A DNA stretch of 64,000 nt from Micromonospora sp. NBC_00421 (GCF_036017915.1 NZ_CP107929.1:4468001-4532000), one strand, 5' to 3'. Shown: positions 24,555 to 33,587, counted from the stretch's first letter. Numbers and translations: made by a program. The notes: generated from the letters alone by a model not told the origin.

Positions 24555-25427
24555 ATGGAAGAGCCTAACCCGAGCTACATGGTCATCGCCGGGGTCCAGT
24601 ACGTCACCACCGACGAAGCCGCCAAGCGCCTCGGCGACGACGTCACCCCCGACATGATCCGAGACTGGACGAAGCGCGGACTCCTCAAGCCCGTCGGACG
24701 GTACGGCGGCCGAGCCAACATCTACCGGCTCGCCGACGTCGCCCACGCCGAGATGCGCACCCGCACCGCCCGACACGGCCGGGCGCGGAAGGCCGGAGAG
24801 TTGCAGAAGGCGGCTGAGTGGGGGCACAATCTCCCAGCAGATGAGCAGGCGGACTCTGCCCAGAAGCCGGTGAAGGTGCCCCGGTGCAGCGTTGTTCACG
24901 AGAGTTCCCGCGAATGCAACCGCTTCGCCGTCCCCGGCATCCCGTTCCGCATATGCCGGGAACACGCGCACGAGGCGTACCTGCACTGGAAGGACCACCA
25001 CCCTGAAGCGCCTCGCGTCGAGGTAGTCATCCAGGGCCCCGAGTGCATCTCCAGGGGGGAGTGCATCTCCAAGATCGAGAAGCGGCAGCTTGTCCCCAGG
25101 ATCGAAACGCGCCAACCGTACGTCTACTACATCCGCTTCGGCGACCGCATCAAGATCGGCTACTCGCGCAACCTCTCCGGCCGCCTCGCCAACCTTCCGC
25201 ACGACGAAGTTATGGCGATCGAACCCGGACCGATCGAGCTGGAGCAGATGCGGCACCGACAGTTTGCCGTGCATCGGATCACCAGCAGGGGCGAGTGGTT
25301 TCACATGCACCCGGACCTACTCGCGCACATCGAGATGCTGGTCCAACACTTCGGCACCGCCGACGCCCAGATCGTCGCCATGAACATGGGGCCGAGCGGG
25401 CAGGTGCCGACCAAGCACCCCGCCTGA
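24555..25427 (+). CDS. MerR-like HTH fused to T5orf172/MUG113 GIY-YIG-like domain
   Basis: This 290-residue protein starts at ATG 24555 after GAGAGGTCG. Residues 10-70 are a winged HTH (YVTTDEAAKRLGDDVTPDMI, RDWTKRGLLKPVGRYGGRAN). A Cys-bearing middle (KVPRCSVVHESSRECNRF, RICREHAHEAYLHW) follows. From about residue 190 lies the GIY-YIG-like domain: YVYYIRFGDRIKIGYSRNLS, ELEQMRHRQFAVHRI and GEWFHMHPDLLAHIE. Similar fusions are known in actinophages. The HTH may target the nuclease, as in homing enzymes or regulators. Confidence 0.85.
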   Translation: MEEPNPSYMVIAGVQYVTTDEAAKRLGDDVTPDMIRDWTKRGLLKPVGRYGGRANIYRLADVAHAEMRTRTARHGRARKAGELQKAAEWGHNLPADEQADSAQKPVKVPRCSVVHESSRECNRFAVPGIPFRICREHAHEAYLHWKDHHPEAPRVEVVIQGPECISRGECISKIEKRQLVPRIETRQPYVYYIRFGDRIKIGYSRNLSGRLANLPHDEVMAIEPGPIELEQMRHRQFAVHRITSRGEWFHMHPDLLAHIEMLVQHFGTADAQIVAMNMGPSGQVPTKHPA

Positions 25428-25571
25428 TTCCAGGCGAGGTGTGCCCACAGCCCGGCAGGTCGACCACTCAGGTCCCGCCGGGCTGTCGTGTGTCCGGGGA
25501 CGGGACGTGCGTGGGGCGCGGGGAGAGCGGGCCGGGCACTGGCGGCGGTGCCCGGCCCGCACACCCGACGG

Positions 25572-25644
25572 CGCGACGTGGAGCAGCTGGTAGCTCGCCT
25601 GGCTCATACCCAGGAGGACGCGGGTTCGAGTCCCGCCGTCGCCA
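25572..25644 (+). tRNA. Phage-encoded tRNA with CAT anticodon (Met, or Ile2)
   Basis: The 73-nt sequence folds fully: D arm GAGC/GCTC, anticodon stem CCTGG/CCAGG with loop CTCATAC, T arm GCGGG-TTCGAGT-CCCGC. The acceptor pairs at six positions but position 1 is C opposite C72, a mismatch of the kind seen in bacterial initiator tRNAs. The anticodon stem lacks the three consecutive G-C pairs of initiators. No CCA is encoded. It could be elongator Met, an initiator-like tRNA, or Ile(CAU). Confidence 0.85.
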
Positions 25645-25662
25645 CGAACAGGCGAGGTAGCC

Positions 25663-25989
25663 ATGCCGCGCGCACTGAAGGTCTGTGCCAGCCCCGGCTG
25701 CCCGGAGCTCGTCCGCACCGGCCGGTGCCCCACCCACACGCGGGCCACCGACCGGGCGCGCGGCACCCGGCAGCAGCGCGGGTACGGCCCTGCCCACGAG
25801 CAGGAGCGGGAACGCTGGCGGCCGGCTGTCGAGCGCGGCGAGGTGGACTGCGCTGCCCCGACCTGCGTCATGCCCGAACGGCGCATCAAGGTCGGGCAGC
25901 TGTGGGACCTCGGGCACACCGACGACCGCACCACCTGGCGCGGACCCGAACATCAACTGTGCAACCGAGGATGGAGGCGCGACCGATGA
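25663..25989 (+). CDS. HNH endonuclease beside the terminase genes
   Basis: A 108-residue protein with an N-terminal zinc knuckle (CASPGCPELV, GRCPTHTRA), QRGYGPAHEQERERW, and the HNH core WDLGHTDD and EHQLCNR. Small HNH proteins encoded next to terminase in cos-type phages (HK97 gp74 class) assist the large terminase in cutting packaged DNA. The location directly after the tRNA and before TerS fits that role. Confidence 0.85.
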   Translation: MPRALKVCASPGCPELVRTGRCPTHTRATDRARGTRQQRGYGPAHEQERERWRPAVERGEVDCAAPTCVMPERRIKVGQLWDLGHTDDRTTWRGPEHQLCNRGWRRDR

Positions 25990-26171
25990 CCAGCGATGAC
26001 ATCCGCCGCCTCGCCGACTTCCTCGCGATACTCAACGACGCCACCACCAAGCACGGCATCGAAGTCGGCGCGTACGGTCCGGCCGACCTCCGCATCGACG
26101 AGGACACCGTGATGCAGATCAGGTGGGACGAAGAACGCGGCGAGTACCTCGCTGCACCGCAGACCGCCTGA
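25986..26171 (+). CDS. Small phage protein (61 aa)
   Basis: ATG 25986 overlaps the HNH stop by 4 bases. It is acidic (IRRLADFLAILNDATTKHGI, DLRIDEDTVMQIRWDEERGE). Function unknown. The 26172-26303 gap follows. Confidence 0.6.
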   Translation: MTSDDIRRLADFLAILNDATTKHGIEVGAYGPADLRIDEDTVMQIRWDEERGEYLAAPQTA

Positions 26172-26303
26172 CCAACCCTCACGCTGAGTCACCGGGGGTG
26201 GGGGGAGTCCCCCATGGACCCCTAGGTCAGAGGACCGCCGGGGAGGTGGCTCGCTGTCCAGACCCCTGAGTTCTTCTACGGCTCCGATCGGAGGTGACCT
26301 AGC
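26172..26303. other. Candidate cos/packaging region before terminase
   Basis: A non-coding gap with a GC-rich dyad GGGGGAGTCCCCC (26201-26213), further short palindromes and a direct CAGACCCCTGAG-type segment. It lies between the HNH and small terminase genes, where cos sites usually occur. No overhang can be fixed from sequence alone. Confidence 0.35.
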
Positions 26304-26723
26304 GTGACGAAGGCTCCGGCCGGACTGGGTGCCGGCGGCCGGCAGTTGTGGCGTTCGATCGCCGACGATTACGAGTTGGACGCGGTGCAGCAGGTGCAAC
26401 TGCTGGAGGCGTGCCGGGCGAAGGACCGGCTCGACAAGCTCGACGGTCTGCTGCGCGGGAATGTCGATGTGTGGGTGCGGCTGACGCACCGGCTCCAGAC
26501 GGAGGACTACGAGCTGAAGGTCGACGCGGCGCTTACACAGGCGAACGCGACGGCGAACCTGATGAAGCAGCTGTTGGCCGCGTTGCGGCTGCCGGATGCG
26601 AAGACGGGCAAGCGCCCGCAGTACCGGGGCCCTCGGGGTGCTCAGGCACCGTCGGTGCCGGGCGGGAAGGGCCCGGGGACGGTGACGGCGTTGGAGAAGT
26701 TCCGCCAGGCGTCCGGGGGCTGA
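26304..26723 (+). CDS. terS: Terminase small subunit (P27-like)
   Basis: GTG 26304 follows GGAGGTGACC. The 139-residue protein has the helical P27-type pattern: GAGGRQLWRSIADDYELDAV, QQVQLLEACRAKDRLDKLDG and a basic C-terminal tail. It would recognise the packaging site and load the large subunit, whose gene starts one base after its stop. Confidence 0.8.
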   Translation: MTKAPAGLGAGGRQLWRSIADDYELDAVQQVQLLEACRAKDRLDKLDGLLRGNVDVWVRLTHRLQTEDYELKVDAALTQANATANLMKQLLAALRLPDAKTGKRPQYRGPRGAQAPSVPGGKGPGTVTALEKFRQASGG

Positions 26724-26724
26724 C

Positions 26725-28308
26725 GTGCCGTGGGTGCCGCTGTTCGACGGGCACGTTCCGTCGTTGGGCTACGAGGTGGCCGACTGGATCACCGCGTACT
26801 GCTGCCACGGCCCGGGTGACATCGCCGGAGAGCCGATTGAGCTGGACCGAGAGTGGCTGAGGTTCCTGGTCGAGGCGTACCGGATCGACCCGGTGACCGG
26901 GCGTCGGCTGTACGACGAGGCGGTGTTGTCGCGGCCGAAGGGCCGGGCGAAGTCGGAGCTGGCGGGCTGGATCGGGGTGGCCGAGGCGCTGGGCCCGGTG
27001 CGATTCGACGGGTGGTCCGCTGATGGTCAGCCGGTCGGCCGCCCGGTGCGGACCCCGTTGCTGAAGTGCCTGGCGACTGAAGAAAGCCAGGCCGGGAACA
27101 CCTTCGAGAACATTGCGTGGATCTGCGGTGAGTGGGGCAAGGACAACCACCCCGAGGTCTACACGGGAATTTCCGGCGCCCGCCAGTACCAGTCGGCGAC
27201 GGCGCTGTACCTGCCGCAGGGTGGCGAGATTCGGGCGTGCACGTCGGGCTCGGCCAGTAAGGATGGCGGCAAGGAAACGTGGGTGTGCGCGGACGAGACG
27301 CACCTCTACGTGTTGCGCGAGCTGAAGAGCATGTACGGCACGGTGAGCCGGAACCTGGGCAAGCGGGACCAGCCCTGGTTGATGCAGACGTCAACGGCAT
27401 ACCGGCCGGGTGAGCAGTCGGTGTTCGAGGACACCTTGACCGCCTGGCGCAAGGGCGAGCTGTCGTCCTCGGTGCTGATGGATCACCGGGAGGCCAAGGG
27501 CCGCATCGACCTGGACGACGAGGCCCACACGAAGGCGCAGTTGCGGCAGGTCTACGGCGACGCGGCCAGTTGGTTGGACCTGGACCGGATCTACCGGAAC
27601 ATGCGGGACCCGCGGATCTGCCGGGACGAGGCGGAGGCCGCCCGGTACTACCTGAACCGGCCGCTGTCGACGAAGGACGCGTGGATTCCGCTGGACGTGG
27701 TGGAGCGGCAGGCCCGCCCGGAGCCGGTTGCTGCTGGCGAGGCGATCGCGTTGGGGTTCGATGGTTCGCTGCGGGACGACGCGACGGTGCTGATCGGGTC
27801 CCGGATGTCCGACGGGTTCCTGTTCCCGGTGGGGATCTGGGCGAAGCCGTCGGGCCCGGAGGGTGCGTGGTGGGAGGTTCCCCGCTCGGATGTGCTGGCC
27901 GCTGTGCGGGAGGCGTTCACCCGGTACCGGGTGGCCCGGCTGTATGCCGACCCGCACGAGTGGCGGTCGGACGTTGACACGCTCGCCGAGCAGTTGGGCG
28001 CTGAGCGGGTCCTGTCGTGGGAGACGCGACGCGACGTGCAGATGGCCGCCGCCTTGGACCGGTTGCGTACGGACCTGGTGACCGGGGCGGTGTGGCACTC
28101 CGGGGATGCGGTGTTCGTGGAGCACTTCGGTAACGCGTACGTGCGTCGCAAGGGCGGGCACCGGCTGGTGCGCAAGGAGCACGACCAGTCGAACCGGAAG
28201 ATCGACAGCGTGGTGGGTGCCGCGCTGGCGTACGAGGCCCGAGCTGACGCGATTGCTGCCGGCTGGTCTGCTGCGCCTCCTGATACGACCGTGCTGGTCT
28301 TCCGATGA
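26725..28308 (+). CDS. terL: Terminase large subunit
   Basis: A 527-residue DNA packaging motor. The ATPase has a Walker A-like motif at about 70-78 (SRPKGRAKSE), Walker B with catalytic Glu at about 188 (WVCADETH) and a C-motif region (PWLMQTSTAY). The RNase-H-like nuclease domain begins ALGFDGSLRDDATVL (first acid D), with a later acid in DPHEWRSD and the final NRKIDSVVGAALAYEA. It starts at GTG 26725 immediately after TerS. It is the best phylogenetic marker for the phage. Confidence 0.93.
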   Translation: MPWVPLFDGHVPSLGYEVADWITAYCCHGPGDIAGEPIELDREWLRFLVEAYRIDPVTGRRLYDEAVLSRPKGRAKSELAGWIGVAEALGPVRFDGWSADGQPVGRPVRTPLLKCLATEESQAGNTFENIAWICGEWGKDNHPEVYTGISGARQYQSATALYLPQGGEIRACTSGSASKDGGKETWVCADETHLYVLRELKSMYGTVSRNLGKRDQPWLMQTSTAYRPGEQSVFEDTLTAWRKGELSSSVLMDHREAKGRIDLDDEAHTKAQLRQVYGDAASWLDLDRIYRNMRDPRICRDEAEAARYYLNRPLSTKDAWIPLDVVERQARPEPVAAGEAIALGFDGSLRDDATVLIGSRMSDGFLFPVGIWAKPSGPEGAWWEVPRSDVLAAVREAFTRYRVARLYADPHEWRSDVDTLAEQLGAERVLSWETRRDVQMAAALDRLRTDLVTGAVWHSGDAVFVEHFGNAYVRRKGGHRLVRKEHDQSNRKIDSVVGAALAYEARADAIAAGWSAAPPDTTVLVFR

Positions 28309-28321
28309 CCGAGGAGGGGTA

Positions 28322-29740
28322 GTGGCTCTGACCGACGACGAGCGCCACCTCCTCGGTCGCCTCCTGATCAAGGTGGGTCGCACCAGGAACCGCAATCGGG
28401 TGCTGGAGGCGTACTACGAGGGTGAGCAGCGGGTCGAGCAACTGGGCCTGGCGATCCCCCCGGAGTTGCGCCGGTTCCTGACGATCGCGGCCTGGCCGGG
28501 GACGTACGCCGACGAGATCGCCGCCCGCACCACCCTGGAGGGGTTCGAGCTGCCGGACGCCACGGAGGCGGACGAGGAGTTGTGGCGGATCTGGCAGGCG
28601 AACGGGCTCGACGCCGAGTCGAAGCTGGGCCAGTTGGACGCGATCGTGCGGGGCGGCAGCTTCCTGACGATCGGTGCTGGCGACGCGGATACCCCGGACG
28701 CCCCGTCGCCGGAGGGTGGTGACGACGACCGGGAACGCACGGCGGAGATTCCGCTGATCACGGTGGAGTCGTCCGACGAGATGGCGGTGGAGCTGTCGCC
28801 GAGGACGCGGCTGCCGATCGCCGCGGCGAAGTTCTACACCGACGACGACGTTGCCCACGCGACGCTGTACCAGCCGGGCGAGACGATCTGGCTGGAGCGA
28901 CGCAACGCGACCTGGTCCGAGGTTGACCGAGACGTGCATGACCTGGGTGTGGTGCCGGTGGTGCCGCTGGTCCGGGGTGCCCGGTTGGCGAAGCGCGACG
29001 GGCGGTCGATCTTCACGCGGATCATTGGTCTGACGGACGCGGCTGCCAGGGCGCTGACGAACGGGCAGGTGGCCACGGAGGCGCTCGCGGTTCCGCAGCG
29101 GTGGGCGGCTGGGTTGACGCCGGCTGACTTCCGGGATCCGAAGACGGGTGAGACGCTGCCGACGTGGGAGGCGTACTTCGGTGCGTTGTGGGCGTCGGCG
29201 AACCCGGAGGCCAAGTTCGGGGCGTTCTCGGCGGCTGACCTGGCGAACTTCGACACCATCGTCAGCCTGTACGCGAAGCTGGTGTCCGGGGTGTCGGGGC
29301 TGCCGCTGAGGTACCTCGGCCAGGCGACGACGAATCCGCCGTCGGCGGAGGGCATCCTGGCTGACGAATCGCGGGTCATCAAGCAGGTCGAGAACTTCCA
29401 GACCGAGTCGGAGGCGGCGTACGAGCGGGCCATGAGGATCGCGGTCCGCATCCGGGATGGCCGATGGGATCCGCGGATGGAGCGGCTGGAGACGCAGTGG
29501 CGTTCGGCGGCGACGCCGACCCGGGCGCAGGCCGCCGACGCGGCGGTGAAGCTCGTACAGCAGAAGATCATTCCGCGTGAGGCCGCCTGGGTGGATCTCG
29601 GCTACTCGGCGGCTCGGCGGAAGAAGCTCGCTGAACTGTTCGCGGCCGAGGAGGCCCGGGACCCGGTGGCGGAGATCGCCCGCGGGTTGGCCGGCAACGT
29701 GCCCCCACCGGCGCCGACTGACGCCGATGTCGGCGGCTGA
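28322..29740 (+). CDS. Portal protein (SPP1 gp6-like)
   Basis: This 472-residue protein starts at GTG 28322 with GAGGAGGGG upstream. Diagnostic segments: YYEGEQRVEQLGLAIPPELR, NGLDAESKLGQLDAIVRGGS, SIFTRIIGLTDAAARALTNG, LRYLGQATTNPPSAEGILAD and QTESEAAYERAMRIAVRI. It forms the dodecameric vertex through which DNA enters. A short acidic insert lies at about 120-140. Confidence 0.92.
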   Translation: MALTDDERHLLGRLLIKVGRTRNRNRVLEAYYEGEQRVEQLGLAIPPELRRFLTIAAWPGTYADEIAARTTLEGFELPDATEADEELWRIWQANGLDAESKLGQLDAIVRGGSFLTIGAGDADTPDAPSPEGGDDDRERTAEIPLITVESSDEMAVELSPRTRLPIAAAKFYTDDDVAHATLYQPGETIWLERRNATWSEVDRDVHDLGVVPVVPLVRGARLAKRDGRSIFTRIIGLTDAAARALTNGQVATEALAVPQRWAAGLTPADFRDPKTGETLPTWEAYFGALWASANPEAKFGAFSAADLANFDTIVSLYAKLVSGVSGLPLRYLGQATTNPPSAEGILADESRVIKQVENFQTESEAAYERAMRIAVRIRDGRWDPRMERLETQWRSAATPTRAQAADAAVKLVQQKIIPREAAWVDLGYSAARRKKLAELFAAEEARDPVAEIARGLAGNVPPPAPTDADVGG

Positions 29741-30788
29741 GGTCGCCCAGGATCACTCGGCGGCCCGCCGTCGGCTCGCTCTGGCGGTCGCCGCCGAGGC
29801 CGGCCGGTTGTGGGCGCTGGTGGACCCGGTGAGGATCGGCGATTCTTGGCTGGAGTCGCTGGCCCGGCTGCTGGTGCTGCTGACGGGGGCGCAGGTCGCC
29901 GCGGCGGGCCGGGCGGACGGGTACCTCGACGAGGTGCTCGACGCGCAGGGTGTCGTGTCGTCGGCGGCTGGCCGGGTGTCGCCGCAGGCTCTGGCGGGTG
30001 TCGCGTCGGACGGCCGCGACCTGGGTGACCTGCTGTATCAGCCGGTGGTCACCACGCTGGTCGGTATCAAGGCGGGAGCGCCAGCGGATCAGGCGCTGGC
30101 CGGTGGTGCGGCGACCCTGGACATGATCGTGCGGACGCAGGTCGCGGATGCGGGTCGGGTTGCGGACCAGGTGGCGATGGTGGTGCGGGATGTGCCCGGC
30201 TACCGGCGGATGCTGGTGGGCCGGTCCTGTGCCCGGTGCGTGGTCTTGGCGGGCCGCTTCTACCGGTACAACGCCGGGTTCAACAGGCACCCGCGCTGTG
30301 ACTGCGTGCACGTGCCGGCCCGGGAGGACACGGCGGAGGAGATCCGCACCGACCCGAAGAAGTTCTTCGCCAGCCTGTCCCGCGCCGAGCAGGACCGGGT
30401 GTTCACCGCAGCCGGCGCGGAGGCGATCCGGCTCGGCGCGGACATCTCACAGGTCGTCAACGCACGCAAGGGTGCTCGCGGGCTGACGCCGGCCGGGGCG
30501 CGGATCACGGCCGCTGAGGCGCGGATGCTGCGCGGTGGTCGGGACCGCGGCCGGCTGGAGGCGGTCGACGTGTACGGCCGGCAGCTGTACATCACCTCGG
30601 AGGGTGTGACGACCCGCGGGCTCGCCGGTGTGCGGCTGGGTGCGAAGCAGACCGGGGTGAAGCTGGAGGGCCAGCGGTACCGGTCGGCGAAGACGCCCAG
30701 GCTGATGCCGGAGAGCATTCTGCAGATCGCCGGAGGCACCCGCGACGAGGCGATTCGCCTGCTCAAGCGGTTCGGCTACCTGCTCTGA
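29727..30788 (+). CDS. MuF-type minor capsid protein
   Basis: ATG 29727 overlaps the portal stop by 14 bases. The MuF signature occurs at about 165-195: GRSCARCVVLAGRFYRY, then NRHPRCDC, the paired Cys and HP-C-C motif. The C-terminal region is an extended basic part (GVTTRGLAGVRLGAKQTGVK, TPRLMPESILQIAGG) sometimes bearing effector domains; I do not recognise one here. MuF proteins join procapsids near the portal. Confidence 0.87.
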   Translation: MSAAEVAQDHSAARRRLALAVAAEAGRLWALVDPVRIGDSWLESLARLLVLLTGAQVAAAGRADGYLDEVLDAQGVVSSAAGRVSPQALAGVASDGRDLGDLLYQPVVTTLVGIKAGAPADQALAGGAATLDMIVRTQVADAGRVADQVAMVVRDVPGYRRMLVGRSCARCVVLAGRFYRYNAGFNRHPRCDCVHVPAREDTAEEIRTDPKKFFASLSRAEQDRVFTAAGAEAIRLGADISQVVNARKGARGLTPAGARITAAEARMLRGGRDRGRLEAVDVYGRQLYITSEGVTTRGLAGVRLGAKQTGVKLEGQRYRSAKTPRLMPESILQIAGGTRDEAIRLLKRFGYLL

Positions 30789-30831
30789 CGTTCCCGCCGT
30801 GAGGGCGGGCGAATGCAAGGAGACGGCCGCG

Positions 30832-31338
30832 ATGGCGACCACCGAGGCGACCGAGAGGGCCGCCGACGACACCACCACCGACACCACGGAGCAGCCGGGC
30901 GGCGAGAGGCCGCAGGACGTGCCACCGGAGGTGAAGCGGGCACTGAGCAAGGCCAACAAGGAGGCGGAGACGCTCCGGCTGAAGCTCAAGGAGTACGAGG
31001 ACCGCGACAAGTCGGAGGCGGAGAAGACCGCCGAGCGGCTCACCGCAGCCGAGCAGCGCGCCGAGCAGGCGGAGCTGCGGGCGTTGCGCCTGGAGGTGGC
31101 CGCCGAGAAGGGGCTGACGCCGGCGCAGGCGAAGCGCCTGGTCGGTGGCAGCCGCGAGGAGTTGGAGGCGGACGCGGACGAGATCCGTGAGGCGTTCCCG
31201 GCCGCTGCGGCGGCGGAGCGTAGGACGCCGAGGCCGGACCCTTCCCAAGGCGTCCGCGGCGGCAAGCCGATGTCGGGGGCTGAGGCCGGCCGGGCAGAGG
31301 CGCAGAAGCGGTTCGGTACGAAGCCGACCGTCACCTGA
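30832..31338 (+). CDS. Capsid scaffolding protein
   Basis: A 168-residue acidic, coiled-coil protein from ATG 30832 with AAGGAGA upstream. The core is LSKANKEAETLRLKLKEYED, KSEAEKTAERLTAAEQRAEQ, then a loop GLTPAQAKRLVGGSREELEA. Composition, length and place directly before decoration and capsid genes fit a scaffold. It would direct procapsid assembly and be lost on maturation. Confidence 0.85.
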   Translation: MATTEATERAADDTTTDTTEQPGGERPQDVPPEVKRALSKANKEAETLRLKLKEYEDRDKSEAEKTAERLTAAEQRAEQAELRALRLEVAAEKGLTPAQAKRLVGGSREELEADADEIREAFPAAAAAERRTPRPDPSQGVRGGKPMSGAEAGRAEAQKRFGTKPTVT

Positions 31339-31360
31339 CGAGACCAGAGAGGGACCATCC

Positions 31361-32065
31361 ATGACCGACATCTCGGTGGCGACGGTCAACTACCAGGTCG
31401 ACAAGCGTGCGTGGCTGCTCAGCCCGCATGGCACCGACCCGGGGACCACGCCCAGCATCACCCTGGACGTGTCGGCGTTCACGCCGTCCGTTCACTACCC
31501 GAACGGCTACTTCCTCTCGGGGACGCCGCTCGGAAAGATCACCGCCACCGGGCTGTACGGTCCGTACAGCGTCACCGACGAGGTGCAGACCCTCACGCAG
31601 GGCGGCTCCGGGCTGACCTCGTACACGCTGACCTTCTCGGGGCAGACAACCGCGTCGATCGCCCAGGCGGCGACGGCCGCGCAGGTGCAGGCCGCGCTGG
31701 AGGCGCTGTCGAACATCGGCGCCGGGAACGTGGTCGTGACCGGCTCGCCGGGCGGCCCGTACACGGTCACGTTCCAGGGCGCGCTGGCCGACACGAACAC
31801 CGCGCAGATGACGTCGACGCCGACCGGCGGCACCGGCACCGTCACCATCGCCACCGTGACCGGCGGCGGCACCGAGGGGTCGGGTGGCCTGGAGGTCGCG
31901 GCCGGGCTGCTGTTCGCCGCGGTGAAGGTCCCGAACACCGCCGACACCAGCAAGGACGTCGGCGCGGCGATGCTCGTGCACGGCTTCGTGAAGCTGTCGA
32001 AGCTGCCGTTCACCCTCGACGCGAACGGCCAGGCCGACCTCAAGCTCATCCACTTCGTGGCCTGA
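31361..32065 (+). CDS. Head decoration protein with inserted Ig-like domain
   Basis: ATG 31361 has AGAGAGGGACC upstream. The ends resemble phage head decoration proteins (SITLDVSAFTPSVHYPNGYF, LSGTPLGKIT; then LLFAAVKVPNTADTSKDVGA, VHGFVKLSKLPFTLDANG). Residues about 75-175 hold a beta-rich Thr/Gly insertion (TQAAT-like, QVQAALEALSNIGAGNVVVT, GPYTVTFQGALADTNTAQMT), an Ig-like or adhesion-type repeat often displayed on phage surfaces. Confidence 0.8.
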   Translation: MTDISVATVNYQVDKRAWLLSPHGTDPGTTPSITLDVSAFTPSVHYPNGYFLSGTPLGKITATGLYGPYSVTDEVQTLTQGGSGLTSYTLTFSGQTTASIAQAATAAQVQAALEALSNIGAGNVVVTGSPGGPYTVTFQGALADTNTAQMTSTPTGGTGTVTIATVTGGGTEGSGGLEVAAGLLFAAVKVPNTADTSKDVGAAMLVHGFVKLSKLPFTLDANGQADLKLIHFVA

Positions 32066-32079
32066 CCGGAAGGATCATC

Positions 32080-33120
32080 ATGGCTATCGTTTTCGACGGT
32101 CCGGTCACGCCGGATGCGCTCAGCGCGTTCGTGCGGGAGGTGCCGACCCCGGCCGACCAGGTACTGAACCAGATCCTGCCGGACCGGTACTTCGACCGGA
32201 ACACGATCGACCTGGCGGAGATCACCCGCACGAACCGGACGGCCCGGTTCCGGGCGTGGGACGGCCGGCTGCACGTCTCCGAGCGGGACGCGGCGGTGAC
32301 GAAGCAGGTGAAGCTGCCGCCGCTGTCGACGTCGCTGAGCATGGGTGAGCTGGAGCGACTTCAGCTGGAGTTCGCCCGCTCTGGCGGTGGGAACACCGCG
32401 GCGATCCTGGCGGCGACCTACAACGACGCCACGAACCTGACCCGTGAGGTGCAGACCCGCATGGAGCAGGCCCGAGGTGACGTGCTCACCGACGGGAAGT
32501 TCACCCTGGCCGGTGAGGGTGGCCTGTTCATGGAGGCCGACTACGGTGTCCCGGCCAACCACTTCGTGTCGCCGGGCACCTCGTGGTCGACGGTGGCGTC
32601 GGCGACGATCGTGGCGAACGAGACCGCCTGGGTGACGACCTACGTCGCGACGAACGGGTTCCGGCCGGGCGGCCAGATCGTGTCGACCGACGTGCTGAAC
32701 TACATGCTCCAGAACGCGGAGATCCGCACCCTGGCGTCGTCGCTGGCCGGCTCCCCTGGTCTGGTGACCCGACCGGCCCTGGATGCGGCCTTGAACGCGT
32801 TCGGGCTGCCGCCGATCGTGATGGTGTACGACTCGCTGGTCGACGTGGACGGCACGCCGACGCGGGTGCTGCCGAACGACCGGGTCATCTTCGTGCCGCC
32901 GAACGTGCAGAACCTGGGCTACACCGCCTGGGGGACGACGGCGACGGCGCTGGAGCTGGTGAACTCGAACGTGGCGGAGATGTCGTTCGAGCAGGCCCCG
33001 GGCATCGTCGCGGTGGTGGAGAAGGTGGGCCCCCCGTACCGGGAGTTCATCTTCGTCGACGCCTGCGGCATGCCGGTGCTGGAGCAGCCGAAGCAGCTCA
33101 TGATCGCGGACGTGTTCTGA
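32080..33120 (+). CDS. Major capsid protein (lambda gpE family)
   Basis: A 346-residue protein from ATG 32080 after GGAAGGATC. Capsid-E family features: VREVPTPADQVLNQILPDRY, ITRTNRTARFRAWDG, LSMGELERLQLEFARSGG, EQARGDVLTDGKFTLAGEGG and a C-terminal core VDACGMPVLEQPKQLMIADV. It follows scaffold and decoration genes. It is followed by a one-base-overlapping small gene. Confidence 0.93.
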   Translation: MAIVFDGPVTPDALSAFVREVPTPADQVLNQILPDRYFDRNTIDLAEITRTNRTARFRAWDGRLHVSERDAAVTKQVKLPPLSTSLSMGELERLQLEFARSGGGNTAAILAATYNDATNLTREVQTRMEQARGDVLTDGKFTLAGEGGLFMEADYGVPANHFVSPGTSWSTVASATIVANETAWVTTYVATNGFRPGGQIVSTDVLNYMLQNAEIRTLASSLAGSPGLVTRPALDAALNAFGLPPIVMVYDSLVDVDGTPTRVLPNDRVIFVPPNVQNLGYTAWGTTATALELVNSNVAEMSFEQAPGIVAVVEKVGPPYREFIFVDACGMPVLEQPKQLMIADVF

Positions 33121-33554
33121 TGGGTGCCCCGCGGCTGAGCACCTACGTGCACGTGGTGGAGATGGTCACGAACGACGAGGGCAAGCAGGTGCCCGGCCGG
33201 TCCGGCGTGTTCGGTCCGGGCGACTCGTTGCCGGACTGGGCGGTGGCGGCGATCAGCAACCCGGACGTGTGGGACGGCGACCCGCCGCCTCGGCTGGAGC
33301 CGACCACCCCGGCCGAGTCCCGGGAGCAGAAGCGGGCTCGTCTGCTGGCGCAGCTCGCCGAGCTGGGCGACGACGGCACACAGGCCGGCGAACCGGGCCA
33401 GGGCGACGACGGTCCGCCGCCGAAGAGCGGCCCCGGTTCGGGCGCTCCGGTGTGGCGGGCGTACGCGGCCAAGCGGCAGGTCGAGGTGCCGGCGGATGCG
33501 GGCCGGGAGGCCGTGATCGCGGCTCTCGACGCGGCCGGTGTGCCGACCGAGTGA
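33120..33554 (+). CDS. Small head protein after the major capsid gene (144 aa)
   Basis: ATG 33120 overlaps the capsid stop by one base. N-terminal THVVEMVTNDEG-like segment (YVHVVEMVTNDEGKQV) and GVFGPGDSLPDWAVAAISNP form a small domain. A Gly/Pro-rich linker leads to a C-terminal helix (KRQVEVPADAGREAVIAALD). Proteins of this kind sit between capsid and connector genes in many actinophages; the role is unknown. A hairpin follows. Confidence 0.7.
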   Translation: MGAPRLSTYVHVVEMVTNDEGKQVPGRSGVFGPGDSLPDWAVAAISNPDVWDGDPPPRLEPTTPAESREQKRARLLAQLAELGDDGTQAGEPGQGDDGPPPKSGPGSGAPVWRAYAAKRQVEVPADAGREAVIAALDAAGVPTE

Positions 33555-33560
33555 GACTCC

Positions 33561-33587
33561 GGCCGGGTCGGGGGCCACGACCCGGCC
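33561..33587 (+). terminator. Hairpin after the capsid genes
   Basis: GGCCGGGTCG and CGACCCGGCC pair perfectly across a 7-base loop, 6 bases after the stop. It may lower transcription between capsid and connector genes. Confidence 0.6.

Noticed and set aside
23690..24555. Invertible segment driven by the serine recombinase
   Set aside because: No pair of inverted crossover-like sites was found around the gene; the only inverted repeat is a tight hairpin.
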